A stretch of DNA of 64,000 nucleotides from the NCBI RefSeq assembly GCF_040412425.1, contig NC_089767.1:1240469-1304468 (forward strand). The letters run 5' to 3'. Shown in pieces: positions 11,611-23,154 of the stretch. Source of the stretch: Macrobrachium rosenbergii. Lineage: Eukaryota > Arthropoda > Malacostraca > Decapoda > Palaemonidae. The first letter of the stretch is position 1, and each line of letters opens with the position of its first letter. The notes below the pieces were generated by a model that did not search any database, was not told where the DNA came from, and worked only from the letters and a program-made list of their open reading frames with translations. The position numbers were made by a program, and so were the translations under genes.

Positions 11611-12490
11611 CCGTGCAGTTCTTGAGGATTCCAGCCTTCGAAAAGCATTCCAGTGCAGTTCTTGAGGATTCCAGCCTTCAAAATGCATTCCAGTGCAGTT
11701 CTTGAGGATTCCAGCCTTTGAAAAGCATTCCAGTGCAGTTCTTGAGGATTCCAGCCTTCGAAATGCATTCCAGTGCAGTTCTTGAGGATTCCAGCCTTCG
11801 AAATGCATTCTAGTGCAGTTCTTGAGGATTCCAGCCTTCGAAAAGCATTCCAGTGCAGTTCTTGAGGATTCCAGCCTTCGAAATGCATTCCAGTGCAGTT
11901 CTTGAGGATTACAGTCTTTGAAATGCATTCCAGTGCAGTTCTTGAGGGTTCCAGTCTTTGAAATGCATTCTAGTGCAGTTCTTGAGGATTCCAGTCTTTG
12001 AAATGCATTCTAGTGCAATTCTTGAGGATTCCAGACTTCGAAATGCATTCCAGTGCAGTTCTTGAGGATTCCAGCCTTCGAAATGCATTCCAGTGCAGTT
12101 CTTGAGGATTCCAGCCTTTGAAAAGCATTCCAGTGCAGTTCTTGAGGATTCCAGCCTTCGAAATGCATTCCAGTGCAGTTCTTGAGGATTCCAGCCTTCG
12201 AAATGCATTCTAGTGCAGTTCTTGAGGATTCCAGCCTTCGAAAAGCATTCCAGTGCAGTTCTTGAGGATTCCAGCCTTCGAAATGCATTCCAGTGCAGTT
12301 CTTGAGGGTTCCAGTCTTTGAAATGCATTCTAGTGCAGTTCTTGAGGATTCCAGTCTTTGAAATGCATTCTAGTGCAATTCTTGAGGATTCCAGACTTCG
12401 AAATGCATTCCAGTGCAGTTCTTGAGGATTCCAGTCTTCAAAATGCATTCCAGTGCATTTCTTGAGGATTCCAGCCTTTGAAATGCATTC
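11611..12490. repeat. 40-bp minisatellite, 22 units, with higher-order duplication
   Basis: Units begin every 40 bases from 11611 (CAGTGCAGTTCTTGAGGATT then a variable CCAGCCTTCGAAATGCATTC half). Variants (TAGTGCAGTT, AAAAGCATTC, CTTTG) recur in the same order: 11701-11900 repeats at 12101-12300 (offset 400), and 11941-12060 is identical to 12301-12420 (offset 360). This means a block of about nine to ten units was duplicated with one unit gained or lost. Because 40 is not a multiple of 3 and the unit lacks minus-strand stops, all three minus frames stay open and repeat the same 40-residue peptide. This is a consequence of the array, not evidence of a protein. Confidence 0.97.
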
Positions 12491-12499
12491 CAATGCAGT

Positions 12500-13689
12500 A
12501 GCAGTACTTGGGGCCCGAGGCTACTTCAGGTCAGGGGCCTTTTTAACAGACACGTACACATTTATCATATTTTGTTTTAGTACATGTTTCGATATGAACA
12601 GTAGTAGTTAGTGTCATGTTTCGGCAGGTTCTGCGTTTAATTTATATTGAAACGATTGTTATTTTCTGTTCTAATATAATTAAAATATGTACCTTAGTGA
12701 ACGAAATAGAAAAAGTATGGTGAAATTGGTACACAAGAATATGAATTTAGTCAAACTTTCTGTGGGCTCTAGTTGGTAAGTCTGTAAAGTCCCCGCTACG
12801 CGGGTTTTCTGTGGTAGCAACCCGTTTTCTTTGCCTCGCCTAGGATTGCCGCTCCTGGAATAATGGGTCACGAAAACTCAGTCATGATCGATCATTTATA
12901 TTGATTTATGTAAATATTTATCTGTTACCAAATTGTATGTCATGTGTCTCCTTTTTCAGGTATTAGAATGTATCCAACTTCATTATTATTCATCTGTGTA
13001 ACTCAAAGTGTATTTGTTCATTGTATTTATTATCAAATGTTATTGACCTCAGGTCACCCTGATCCTCATTGTACTTTTCAGCGTGACGTCAGTCCGCCGC
13101 TATACAAACCGCCTGTGTCCTCAATAAAGTAGCAGTAAATTTATCCTGCTCGTTTCTTTCGCACCTCTATTGTAAGAACCCGTTGCCGTCTCTTCCAACT
13201 CTCTCTCTGAGGGCCACACTATAGCTTTTATATTTTTAGGAGAAAGGGCCGCAATGAAAGCCTTTGAGGGCTGCATGTGGCCGTTGGGCCGAAGGTTGCC
13301 TTACACCATGCATCATACTACATACACCGACACCACTACCTCAAGGCTCAACGGCGTCAACCCTGTCGCTGCACCCAGCTGACATGAATTGAACGCGTAC
13401 ACAGGCCAGGGTTGCCAAGTCTCGTGAATGTACTATTGCCAGTTATTTTATTGATTTATTTTTTAATCATCGCCTTATCGGGGGGTCCCTCAGTACCCGG
13501 GGCCTGAGGCTGCAGCCTCATTAACCTCAATGTAAATCCGCACCTACACCCAGCAGGCAGACGAACTCTCCCAGCGGGGGTCAACGGCTGGCGAGTTTCC
13601 CCCAACTCGTCAGGCGGAGTAACTCTCACTGGCTAGAGTCAATGGCTGTTCAGATGCGCGAGGCATAGCCGAGGATCTTCCCAACCTAC
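12500..13689. other. Non-coding stretch, possible LTR debris
   Basis: No domain is seen. Around 13120 a CAATAAAG is followed by a pyrimidine-rich stretch and TGTAAGAACCCGTTGC, which looks like the tail of a long terminal repeat, but no second copy is in the window. 13200-13320 holds GGGCCGC-type palindromic patches. Confidence 0.35.
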
Positions 13690-13976
13690 GTGTCAGGAGG
13701 AGGAACTCTTACCCAATGAAATATCTTCAATTTCTTAAGTATTTCAGTTATTCTCTGTAAGGATGAATGCAGGACTTCAATTTATTATGTATCCCTTACC
13801 AAGGAGTTAGGAAAAGACGAGTGCTTGAAAAGAGCTGTACTCTTTATAGAGCTGAGACAGACTGATTTAAAATTCAGCGGCCTAACGGCTGTAGGCATAA
13901 CGTAATGAAGACGTCACTATAATAACAGAAAATAGAGTTGATTATAAGTTAAACTAAACTACAGCAATATACAACA
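13690..13976 (-). repeat. Probable 3' LTR of the truncated Gypsy element
   Basis: On the minus strand a purine-rich tract (AGAGAGGAGCAAA) is followed at once by TGTTGTATATTGC. This is the usual polypurine tract to LTR junction, and it lies just after the end of pol. Inside are a TATA-like CTATAAAG (near 13855) and AATAAA (near 13788). The inner end is uncertain and there is no 5' partner because the element is truncated. Confidence 0.55.
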
Positions 13977-14242
13977 TTTGCTCCTCTCTAAATGAAAACA
14001 CAAAATAAAACAATATTATAGTGGAAGAATAACCTTGGCAATCATTTACAACGAGCATACACCATAACATCTCTAATATTCGTCATAACCATAACGTATC
14101 ACAGGTTTTCTATTTCTAGCTGAGCGCCTGATAGGAGGCACATCTGCTACGGGAAAATCACTAGAGACCCTAATAGTTGGTGCACTTATATTATTGTGAG
14201 GCGAAACATTGATAGGGGACCCAACAGAAATATAAGGCTGCA

Positions 14243-14641
14243 TTATTGGTTGATGAGAAAGTAATTCATTATAGGATGATAAACAACTGGACTGCTTTTC
14301 TTTTGTTCTGAACCTACGGTTGGCAATAGTTGACTACAGTGTCGTTTCCATAAGACATCTAATTCCTGAACTTGAACATTATACACATTTACACCTAATT
14401 TCTGAACAACTGTACCATGGAACCATTTCGGACCATCTCTCAAGTTAAGTGCCAGAACTTTATCACCTATCTCAAATTGATTTATTTGTTTGAATTCACA
14501 AGAAGGTTTATTAGCAACATATTTAGGGTTTATTCTATCTTTGACCGATGCAAACTTTCTATTATTCAAGGACACTGATGGGGGAATGTTATAACAGAAT
14601 GTGGAAGAGTACAGTAATGGAATAAAACTTGAGCTAAGCAT
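14243..14641 (-). pseudogene. Gypsy integrase C-terminal domain
   Basis: Contains FEIGDKVLALNLRDGPKW, then GTVVQKLG and WKRHCSQLL, the small barrel-like C-terminal region that follows the integrase core in K02A2.6-like elements. It is separated from the core (14662-15252) by a stop and frame change near 14650, so pol is broken here. It would help bind DNA in an intact enzyme. The last 40 residues have no recognisable feature. Confidence 0.65.
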
Positions 14642-14661
14642 GTTTTGAATGATACATCACT

Positions 14662-15252
14662 TTAATATTTCTTAAGCAAATCTTTTACAACCCTTAACCC
14701 CCCTCTCTCTGCTTGACCATTACTTGGTGGTGAATAGGGAGGAGGAGTTATATGAATAATGCCATTATTCTCCAGAAACTGTTTAAATTTATTATTAGTG
14801 AAACACGAAGCATTATCTGATACGAGTGTGTCACACAACCCATTACGAGAAAACACCAAACGCAAGGCGTCAATTGTTTCATTTGCACTTGTACTGTGTA
14901 CTATTTCCACTTCTATATACTTACTATGTGCATCTACAACAATGAGACATGTATGAGATTCATAGAAAAAATGGTCTATGTGAACACGAGACCAAGGCCT
15001 CGGTGGAGTAGGCCATATTACATGTTGATTCTTACTTGGTCTTGCTTGAACACACTGACACAACTCACAATTTTTAACCAGCCTTTCAACATCATGATCA
15101 GTGTTAGGGTACCCGATAAGAGAGCGCACAAAAGATTTCATACTACATATTCCTGGATGGCCTACATGAAATTTCTCTAATCCCATTTGGCGTAAAGAAT
15201 GAGGAATTAAAACACGATTCTGATACAGAATGCAGCCTTTCATAATAGACAT
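14662..15252 (-). pseudogene. Gypsy integrase: zinc-binding and catalytic core
   Basis: 196 residues. The N-terminal zinc-binding HHCC module is present (HVGHPG ... CELCQC). The DDE core is complete: the first D in VHIDHF, the second in LVSDNASCFT, and E in PPSNGQAERGG, with the normal spacing. The stop after VKDLLKKY is premature for the family, because the rest of the domain continues in another frame at 14641. Integrase inserts the cDNA into the host genome. The catalytic residues look intact, but without the upstream polyprotein this copy is inactive. Confidence 0.8.
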
Positions 15253-15420
15253 ATCCTTCAGAACTTATATGGCAATAAGTTAGACTTTGCATTGATAGGA
15301 ACACCATATTTTATACATTGTTTCAATTCAGATAAACTTTCATCCTTATCTGTCTCCTTTTTAATTTCAACACAGGTTATATTCATATCAGAGAGGGAAT
15401 TTATATACAGTAAAGATTAG

Positions 15421-15436
15421 CTCATATGGCTCACAA
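15421..15436. repeat. SINE target-site duplication, left
   Basis: 16 bases identical to 15717-15732, bracketing the SINE. Confidence 0.95.
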
Positions 15437-15716
15437 AAAAGTTAAGTATACCTTAGTTTTACCAGACCACTGAGCTGATTAACAGCTCTCCTAGGGCTGG
15501 CCCGAAGGATTAGACTTATTTTACGTGGCTAAGAACCAATTGGTTACTTAGCAATGGGACCTACAGCTTATTGTGGAATCCGAACACATTATAGCGAGAA
15601 ATGAATTTCTATCACCAGAAATAAATTCCTCTAACTCTTCATCAGCCGGCCATGGGAATTGAACTCCGGCCCATCGAGTGACAGTCTGAAGCTCAACCGA
15701 CTCGGCCAACAAAGGA
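15437..15716 (-). mobile_element. tRNA-derived SINE inserted in Gypsy pol
   Basis: The minus strand begins with a tRNA-like head: A box TGGCCGAGTCGG (near 15710-15698) and B box GAGTTCAATTCC (near 15668-15656), the internal RNA polymerase III promoter. A body of about 200 bp follows. It is flanked by a perfect 16-bp target duplication, CTCATATGGCTCACAA, at 15421-15436 and 15717-15732. Removing it joins the RNase H and integrase halves of the host Gypsy element. The sequence resembles a SINE family I associate with decapods. Confidence 0.92.
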
Positions 15717-15732
15717 CTCATATGGCTCACAA
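15717..15732. repeat. SINE target-site duplication, right
   Basis: 16 bases identical to 15421-15436. Confidence 0.95.
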
Positions 15733-15763
15733 TCATGACTATATTCAGGTAGAGGCAGTCTAC

Positions 15764-16450
15764 TTAAACAATTATCTGTGCTTTTGAATATTCAAAACAA
15801 TAATTAAACTGAGCTAGTCTTAGATACCAACGCTGTAACCTAGCAGAACATGTGAAAGGTGCTCCTGCTGTATGGGAGAACAGGTTGTTGATCATTCCTA
15901 ATGATGAAATTTGAACCAAGAAGAAATTCTCTGAATTTTTCACACCCAAACACCACAGACAATGCTTCCCTTTCAAGATTTGAGTAATTATGTTCCGCAT
16001 TGTTCAGAGTACAGGACGCAAATTTTACAGGAAGCCACTGAGAGTACATATCTTTACGTTGCATCAGTACAGCAGCAATCCCATATCCTGAACTGTCTGT
16101 TTCCAACAAGGTTTCATAACCTGGATTATACAACTGTAGAACCCTGTGAGATGTGAACAATAACTTAACAGTATCAAAGCACTTCTGTTGTTCTTGATTC
16201 CATACAAATCTTGCATTTTTACGCAATAATTTATACAATGGGGCAAACTCCTCAGTGAATTTAGGAATAAACCGTTTATAATAGTTACAAAGTCCCAAGA
16301 ATGCATCAACAATGGAACGCACGTTTCCAGGGTCAGTATACACCCACCCCCTTACTATTGAAAACATGCCCTAAATAATGCACCTCATCTGTAAAAAAGG
16401 AACATTTATTGTTATTAACTTTGATACCAGCTATTGTGCTGAGAACTTGT
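15764..16450 (-). pseudogene. Gypsy RT thumb and RNase H remnant
   Basis: From 16450 the minus strand reads the end of RT (VHYLGHVF, then FLGLCNYYKRFIPKF, the connection that precedes RNase H) and the RNase H core (LLETDSSGYGIAAVLMQ, NYSNLEREALSVVFGCEKFR). A frame change near 15900 leads to ARLQRWYLRLAQFNYCFEY. The YxDD palm is absent because the element is truncated at about 16450. A small deletion and frameshifts near 16330-16370 also break it. Confidence 0.75.
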
Positions 16451-18365
16451 TGGGTATTGAGCAATATTCGCTAACCGGGTAGAACTTTGATATTTTTAAG
16501 AGATATATTACTTTTTAGATGTTTAGGATTGCCTTTCATGAATTCAGTATATGGATAGGGTTCTCGGGTAATTTTTTATTGGGTAGAATCTTTATGAATA
16601 GTTCCTTTGAGTTAGTGTACATGATAGTGGGTTGACTGTGGAAATTCCAGGTAGCAACTTGGAACTGTTTCACACTGAGAACATATGACCTTTGCACTAG
16701 TAGTCTTGTTGGTTCAGTAATAATATGGCACAGGAAATAGACAAGTTACTTTTTTATACGACTGTTGATATGACCGACTTACGAAAAACATCACTTCCTC
16801 CAGCGGAGCTGCTGGAATAGCTTCACCGTCCTCAATAATATATGGGAAACTATCAACGATAGATCTGCACTTTCGTGAGAAGATCCAGGGTTTTGGAGAG
16901 ATGTCAGGCAGGACGTCTACAGATCGCCGTAGTTGCTGGGAGATGTTGGGGTGGCGCAAAAGGATTCGCGAGCACCACATTCAACATGGGCCTGTGCAGT
17001 CGGAAGCCATTCATCTTGGTCGGATCGCTGGGAAATACCTTCACCGTTGGCATGCGAAATCGCAGGCCATTCAGCGTGATGAAATTACCAGGAATGCAAT
17101 GATCTCAAGTATTGCGTTTCTTAAAAAACTGATTGTGATATAATATCTGTTTACGAGATATATATAATTTTTGCATCTAGTGTTGGACAAGACGTTGCAG
17201 TTGGGCACTACTAAACTTTCGATTAGACAATTATCGAAACTAAGGTGGGGACACCTATAAGTAGGTGGACCGAGCTCCTGTAACTGGTCACGAAGGTGAC
17301 CTTTGAAAAGAATGTATCAGCCTTTTGAGAGATCATATGACTGAACACAGCATGTAATAAAATGCTTGAGTGTCGTTCGCATACCACAAGAAGTCAATGT
17401 TCGCAGAAAACTCTTGCTGGCAAAACATGTGGAGTGGAAATGCGATTTCAGCTTAGAACCTTCTAGAAGGTGATCCGGTTATAGATCCGGATTTGAAGAG
17501 AATATCACTGTGTTTTTTCCCCTCGTTGAGTGTCTAGGTACGTGTGTGACCAAGTACCTCGTGACGCCTTGTTTTACAGAAGGCGTGTCTTATCGTACCT
17601 TGAACTCGAACAATGTCACAAGTGTGTGTTCATATGTGCGTTGCAAAACCCATATAATGGGAGTGTTTCATAGAATGAGTGGGCAATACGATCTGTTCTG
17701 AGTATCGTTAATATGTGAACTGCGCCAAAGGGAAGCGCACAGATGGAGTCTGTGTTCCAGAGGACTTTCGTGAAGTGAGTACAACTCATAAAACATTTTA
17801 GATTTTTCTTACAGACTCTGGAGAGACTTTATCCCTTTTGCAGTGAAATCTTGTGTTTCTGCATTTTTTACATTTTCTGGTTTTTAATATAACGCTTGTC
17901 TCTTACAGGTATTCCTTCCTCCTTTTTCTCCACGTTCCTCTTCAAGGAAGGGAGTGGTGTGACATTGAATCATTTATGAAATGACCTTTAAAATGTATTG
18001 AGTGACCTCTTATGATTTGGATGAAAGATGAGTTATTTCTGTATTTCCTTCTAAATAATTGGGTGTCTGTGTTTTGGACCTTATCCAGAAGATTTTTATA
18101 GTTATGTGGAATCATTCGATTTCAATCTTTCATAGCTTATTTGAAGTTATTTACGTTATTTTTTGTCAATAAAGTTTTTAGTTTTGTAACCTAGTATGTC
18201 ATTCCAGTAGACCTTAGAATTTAGTTAGGGGCAATGAATAAGCTTATGATGTGAAGATGACAGATCAGCTGACACAGCAAGTCGGCTCTCACTACCATAC
18301 AGACACACCAACCTCTGTTTTTAAAACAGAGACTTAAATAAAATATAGGCCATGAAAATCGGGCC
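16451..18365. other. Unassigned DNA
   Basis: A GC-richer island at 16770-17130 has open frames on both strands. The plus frame 16901-17143 is rich in W, H, R and K (IREHHIQHGPVQSEAIHLGR), with no family recognised. AATAAA on plus lies near 18166. It could be part of an unknown element or an exon; no splice structure is convincing. Confidence 0.35.
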
Positions 18366-19079
18366 TATGACAAATGCATCATCAGGGTTCTGTACAATAA
18401 ATAACGACCAATAAAAAGTATATGAATTAAAATGACACCAATAAAAAGTATATAATTAAAATGAAACCAAAACGTCATACATACGTAAAAGTACACTCAA
18501 GACTGACAAAGTTACACAGAAAATTAAAAGCACATATGTTGATTAAAAGTTCAGATAAAAATACAAAAAAAAAAAATACCAAAAAATTACAGTTAAGAAA
18601 TATTTGAGGAGCACTGGAGGTGGACCTATCATGGCAAGAGATAAACGAAAACTAAAAGAATGTAAACAAAAACAACAGGTTAAGAAAGGTAGAAGGGACA
18701 AGGGCGTGGAGGTGGACTGGGTGTTCAACTGTGGAACAAGCTGTTTAATGAAGAGACTCTCGAGGATCAATAATTCGTTTAGGCTGGAGTTTTGACCCAC
18801 GATAATGAAATTGTCATATTTAATGGGAACTTTACATTTTTTGCTATGTTCATGGATACTGGACTGTTCAGGATTTGATAGTGAACATCCAGTCCGGAAA
18901 CTAACTCCCTTGTGGCAGCAGTCTATGCGAACCCTCATCATCCTCAAAAGAGCAAAGGTAGTCATTGAGATCAAGACTTTCAAGGCGTTGGAACAAGACG
19001 ACACAACACACCTTCTCAGTGTCATCCTTCCATGGCGAAAGAAAAGCATTTTGGAAATGGCACCACTAAACAAAACCAA
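18366..19079 (-). pseudogene. Penelope-like element: C-terminal GIY-YIG endonuclease and 3' tail
   Basis: A 178-codon minus frame contains NPEQSSIHEHSKKC, then YDNFIIVGQNSSLNELLILE and IKQLVPQLNTQSTSTPLSL. This is the second half of the GIY-YIG endonuclease of Penelope-like elements (R-SI-EH-C, then LLI-E-L-IK-L-P-LN). The GIY-YIG core and RT are missing, and the first 60 residues are unrelated or frameshifted. The 3' tail on the minus strand has CTGATGA near 18379-18385, a possible relic of a ribozyme-like core known in this element class, but the matching GAAA is not in place. Confidence 0.6.
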
Positions 19080-21087
19080 CGATGACCTCTATAACCTGTT
19101 TCGAGATGAAACATCCAAGAGTCTTTTGAATATTGAGAGGCAGAACTACTTTAAAAGAATGGATATGTACTTGGTTTCTGCAATGTAACAGAGAAAACCA
19201 ACAAGTTAAATATTTAAAAGATAAATAGTACAATTCAAAATATTTTCTGCAGTTAATAAAAAAGACAAGTAATTTTCCAGCAGAAAATTTGAAGCTTCTC
19301 CTCCAAGTGTGAATGAATAAATGATGAAAATTTCAAAGACATCTCCATTTGTGCAATTGTTATTATTGGAGAAAGGGTCTCTTAGTCTGTACCTTGTTCT
19401 TGAACATCTATAGTCACCTAGCACCCACTTTCTAACTGCGATGATTCACTTGTGAAGACCAAATGAAATTTCCAGGCAGGAATGATGACAGCTAGAATCA
19501 CCTCCGAGTTGCATTCCAGTTGACAATGGAGTCCCCTTATCCACTATGTTCTTACACAATGGCAAATCTTGCAGCTCACTCACACAAACCCCACACTCAG
19601 TATTATGTATTCAGGGGACACTGAGGTTCGTGTCTGCTTGGAAAATCATGCCAAGTATTCAATCATGGATTGCTAGCCTGTGCATTGCTGCCTCCTTGCT
19701 GAATGGCCCTACAGATGAAAATTCACAGTGCTGTGGACAATACTATATAACTGCCACGACAATAAACAAACTTGCACTATGTAATTTTTAGTCAAAAGAC
19801 AACGAGGGAACACTGCAACCATCTTATTCAAGGCCTAGACCTTAAACTCTCTCTTCAAGAGCTTAGTGAGAAAGGAGACTGTGTCATCAGTTAAGGCCGA
19901 AGTAGTTCAGCCTTAACTGTGAAATGCTAAGTAACAGCAAAATTTGTGCATTATGAAGAAATAAATGGTGAGATGTTTATCATTTCAGCCTAATCCTTAC
20001 TCTTAAGATGAGAAAAATCATAGTTTGGTTGTAGACATCACTCTGGATGCATGGGTGGACATGAGACACTGTGGTATACAAGAATACTAGTTCCCTTTTA
20101 GCCATGCTTGGACCTAAAACTGCTTATGAAAAAATAAATGGAGACAATACAGAGGTATAGCTGATCAATATTTTCATGGGTGTAGCAATGCAAGAAATTA
20201 GTGGAAGGACCTAACCTGACTTAGAGCACCATGCCCTGACCTGGCCAAGGGGGATTTGCCGGCCCCCTTCATCAAGCACACGGCCAGGCCCTTGTGGTAT
20301 TTCACCTACCTCTACTGTTGGCTACAGTTGGAAAGAAATGGGTATGAAATGTAGACTCAGCGGGACCGGGAGTGTAAATTACAGATCTAGAATAGAGAGC
20401 ATACAAATATTGCTTTCGTACAATGATTCATAGATATTATACTTGGATGTCTCATTGATATCTTACTTTACAAGTTTCACTTAACAAAGTGTACGTGATT
20501 TCGCTCTTAAGCCAGCAATATTTGAAACGAGTAAGCACTCAAGCCTCCCCCCCCTTAAAAATGACCCCTTCATATCAACGAAATCTAATCAGTGGTTCCG
20601 AGTGACGAACCCCACTTTTGTTAAAGCGTTCTAAAAAACAAAAATCCACAAGTAAGTTTTTAAGTAATCCTGATCACAAATAAACCAAACCCAAACAATC
20701 CATATTTCGGAGACAATTCATATTATTACCTTTGTATTTGTATTTTGTATATTCATAGCCCTGAGCTGAAAAATATTAAGAAACACGATGGATAACTAAG
20801 GTTATAACAAGTACAACTATGAACGTTTTTAATTAACGCTTACTGGTAGGCCAATAAAAAATCAATTCAAGCATTAACTTCAACCTCTACTACTTTAATT
20901 TACTTTAAGAAATATGAAATATGTGTCTATTTACAAAATATTATGAAATATGTCTATACTATACTTTAAGACTTAAGGATATTTAAGTCACTGCAAAATT
21001 GTATACGTCTACAATTCGCACAGAAATGAAAGCAAGCTTACGCTATCGGATAAAACGCGAACCCAGTGTAAAACATGAGTATATAAT
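19080..21087. other. Unassigned AT-rich DNA
   Basis: No gene is supported. A perfect 10-bp stem hairpin (CAGTTAAGGC / GCCTTAACTG) is at 19888-19919, and GC-rich palindromic patches are near 20235-20300. This segment forms the 5' flank of the errantivirus-like element. Confidence 0.5.
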
Positions 21088-21451
21088 TGTTATGCAGTGA
21101 ATAAGTATGAGATTCACTGATCGGGATTATGAAAGAGAGAGAGAGAGACGATGTTGATAGTTTAAAATTTTTTTTCTCTGTGAATAAAATTTTTTTTGTG
21201 TGCGTGGAATTTTTATATAATTATTTTTCCCTGCAGTGCGCAAATAATTTTTTTTTACATAAATAATTTAAGTAAATTATTTTTCTTTTGAATAATATTC
21301 TGAATAATATTTCCTTATTGTTGTACGAAGGAAATAAGTTTTTTCTCATATTTAGTAATTTTTTTTACGAAATAGAAATTTTCGTTCACTTGGTGATAGA
21401 GACAATTCTGTTTAAATAATTCTATCATAATAATTTTTTTTGTTATACACT
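21088..21451 (+). repeat. 5' LTR
   Basis: Starts TGTTATGCAGTGAATAAG, shared exactly with 29125 onward, and ends where the primer-binding site starts. It contains a short (GA)7, AATAAA near 21183 and a TATA-like TTATATAATT near 21213, so it has plausible promoter and poly(A) signals. The 3' copy diverges after about 100 bp. Confidence 0.65.
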
Positions 21452-21469
21452 TGGCGCAGCATTTTGCAG
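21452..21469 (+). other. Putative tRNA primer-binding site
   Basis: TGGCGCAGC follows the LTR edge. A TGGCGCAG start is usual for Gypsy primer-binding sites. The tRNA species is not assigned. Confidence 0.5.
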
Positions 21470-21610
21470 TGGAACCCAAACAATTGTATACATAAATACT
21501 AATATCAGACTTTTTCAGATTGAGAGAGTCCTATGAAGGAATAAGTTAGGAAAAATTTGAATTTTTTTTTGTATAGAGGATACAGTCAACTCAGCAAACA
21601 TGCAATTGAA

Positions 21611-21616
21611 GTAAGT
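21611..21616 (+). promoter_or_regulatory. Putative splice donor in leader for env mRNA
   Basis: GTAAGT directly follows a short ATG-initiated stretch (ATG at 21600-21602, 11 nucleotides, phase 2). It pairs in phase with the acceptor at 27272-27281. Env-type genes of errantiviruses are known to be expressed from spliced RNA. Confidence 0.5.
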
Positions 21617-21688
21617 ACCTGATTCTCAAATTTATTTTTTTTTTTCAATTTTTCATTCTTGGAATCATTGAATATTTTATGAATTAAT

Positions 21689-23154
21689 ATGAATAACACT
21701 TTGGACGAAGTTATCTCCCGACTGCAACAGACAAGAAGCGAAGACCAGACTCCATATAACCTAAGACCTGTACCTGAACGACTTTCTAGACCAATTGATC
21801 CTAGTAATACTAGACCCAGACGTTCTCGTAGTCAAGGTCCCCACTTAGTTTACCGAGTGCGCCTAACCCTTCAGTTGTAACCACTAACCCAATAACTTCC
21901 ATTGTACCTAGAAATAACAACATGGCGCAAGCCACCGTAATAACCAAGCCACTAGATTTTGTGGAACGGTAGACCCAAGTAATGTAGATAAAAGTAGATT
22001 AGAAGAATATGGTGTAAATCGATGGATAGCAGACACAGAAAGCAGAATTTCAGCTGCTGGTATCACAGATGAGAGAAAGAAAATAGATGAAGCACTCTTG
22101 TATGTTAGTATGGAACATGGTGATGCACATACAGTTCTTCATTCAGTACTTTTTAGGAATATTACTCTGTTTAACGAATTCAAGAAACAGTGCTTACAGT
22201 TTTGGCAACCAGAAGCACAGAAAGATCCATGGTACAACATAGGAACTTTCCATCATCAGAAATATGAGGGTAATCACTTAGTTTTAGCCACTAGAGTAGA
22301 AGAAGCTATAGATAGAGTGACGACAGATATGAAAGCTGTAGGAATTGTTGTTGGAAGGAAGGATGAATTTGATGATGATGAAACAGATTTAGCTAGTATA
22401 TCCAAGGTACTTAGATATATGTCCTTAGGACCAATCTACGATGCTTTGGGTAAGGAAGAAAGAGTAGCCTTAAAGAAGTACTGTGATAGGAAGCCAAATG
22501 ATGGAATTGTACAAACTTTGATGTACATAGAAAGGAAAGTAAAACAGAATTCATCAAGTAGTAGTGCAGATTTTACGGGAACCGTAGCTAATGGAAGCCC
22601 AAGAAATAATAGCAATCAGTCGAATAGAAACCAATCAGGGCAAGCTAGGTCTAGGTATCAGGGAAATAGAAATTCGTTTGATAGAAATGGTGGGAACAAC
22701 AATAGGAGATTTAATCAATCAAATAGAAACAATCAAGGTAGGCCGCCAAACAGAGGTAACAATGGGAATACCACTGGAACTAATGGAAATAACAGTGGAA
22801 ATAACAGGACTCCTGGACAGAGGGGAGCTAGTCAAGGCCAAAATTCAGGGAATAATAGGCCACAGTTCAATAGGCAGAGACAAAGTTGTGGAAATTGTGG
22901 TTATAACAACCATACAACCCAGAATTGTAGAAGAAACAAATGGTGTTCGAATTGCAATAAGACAGGACATTTGATCCAAAACTGTTGGTACAACAAACAG
23001 GAAATTCTCAGGGTCTCAAAATAACCAAAGTACTCAGCCTAATAATCAAAATACCTCCCCCAGTAACCCAAATCAAGGGGGATTCTCAGTGACAATCACA
23101 GAGAGTGCAGCAGAAAGGTCCATCCTTACAGAGAGAAATAGTGACAGTGAATAA
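21689..23154 (+). pseudogene. Gag polyprotein, frameshifted
   Basis: The start at 21689 opens MNNTLDEVISRLQQTRSEDQ. The frame shifts at a CCCC run near 21840 and again near 21970, then continues open from 22000 to 23024. The middle is capsid-like. An Asn/Gly/Arg-rich stretch (22590-22880) follows, then two zinc knuckles of the form C-x2-C-x4-H-x4-C (CGNCGYNNHTTQNC at about 22888-22929 and CSNCNKTGHLIQNC) that bind the genomic RNA. A further frame change near 23000 would extend gag to a stop at 23152-23154, overlapping the protease frame. Two knuckles are unlike classic Drosophila gypsy Gag, so the element belongs to another lineage. Confidence 0.75.

Larger units (their letters stand above)
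13690..16450 (-). mobile_element. 5'-truncated Ty3/Gypsy element (K02A2.6-like pol)
   Basis: Minus-strand order: end of RT, RNase H, linker (split by a SINE), integrase, integrase C-terminal domain, polypurine tract, LTR. Gag, protease and most of RT are missing, since homology stops near 16450. The integrase wording (WPTPPRPWSRVHIDHF) and the C-terminal GD-VL-W-G-V-RH-QLL block are typical of the K02A2.6-like group of Gypsy elements. It cannot be autonomous. Confidence 0.8.

Noticed and set aside
11556..12493. Several 92-194 codon frames with a 40-residue repeat
   Set aside because: They come from a 40-bp minisatellite without minus-strand stops; all three frames give the same peptide, so no coding claim.
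15548..15736. 62-codon minus frame
   Set aside because: Lies inside the SINE and its target duplication.
18604..19188. Plus-strand frames opposite the Penelope endonuclease
   Set aside because: Antisense shadows; the minus frame carries the recognisable motif.
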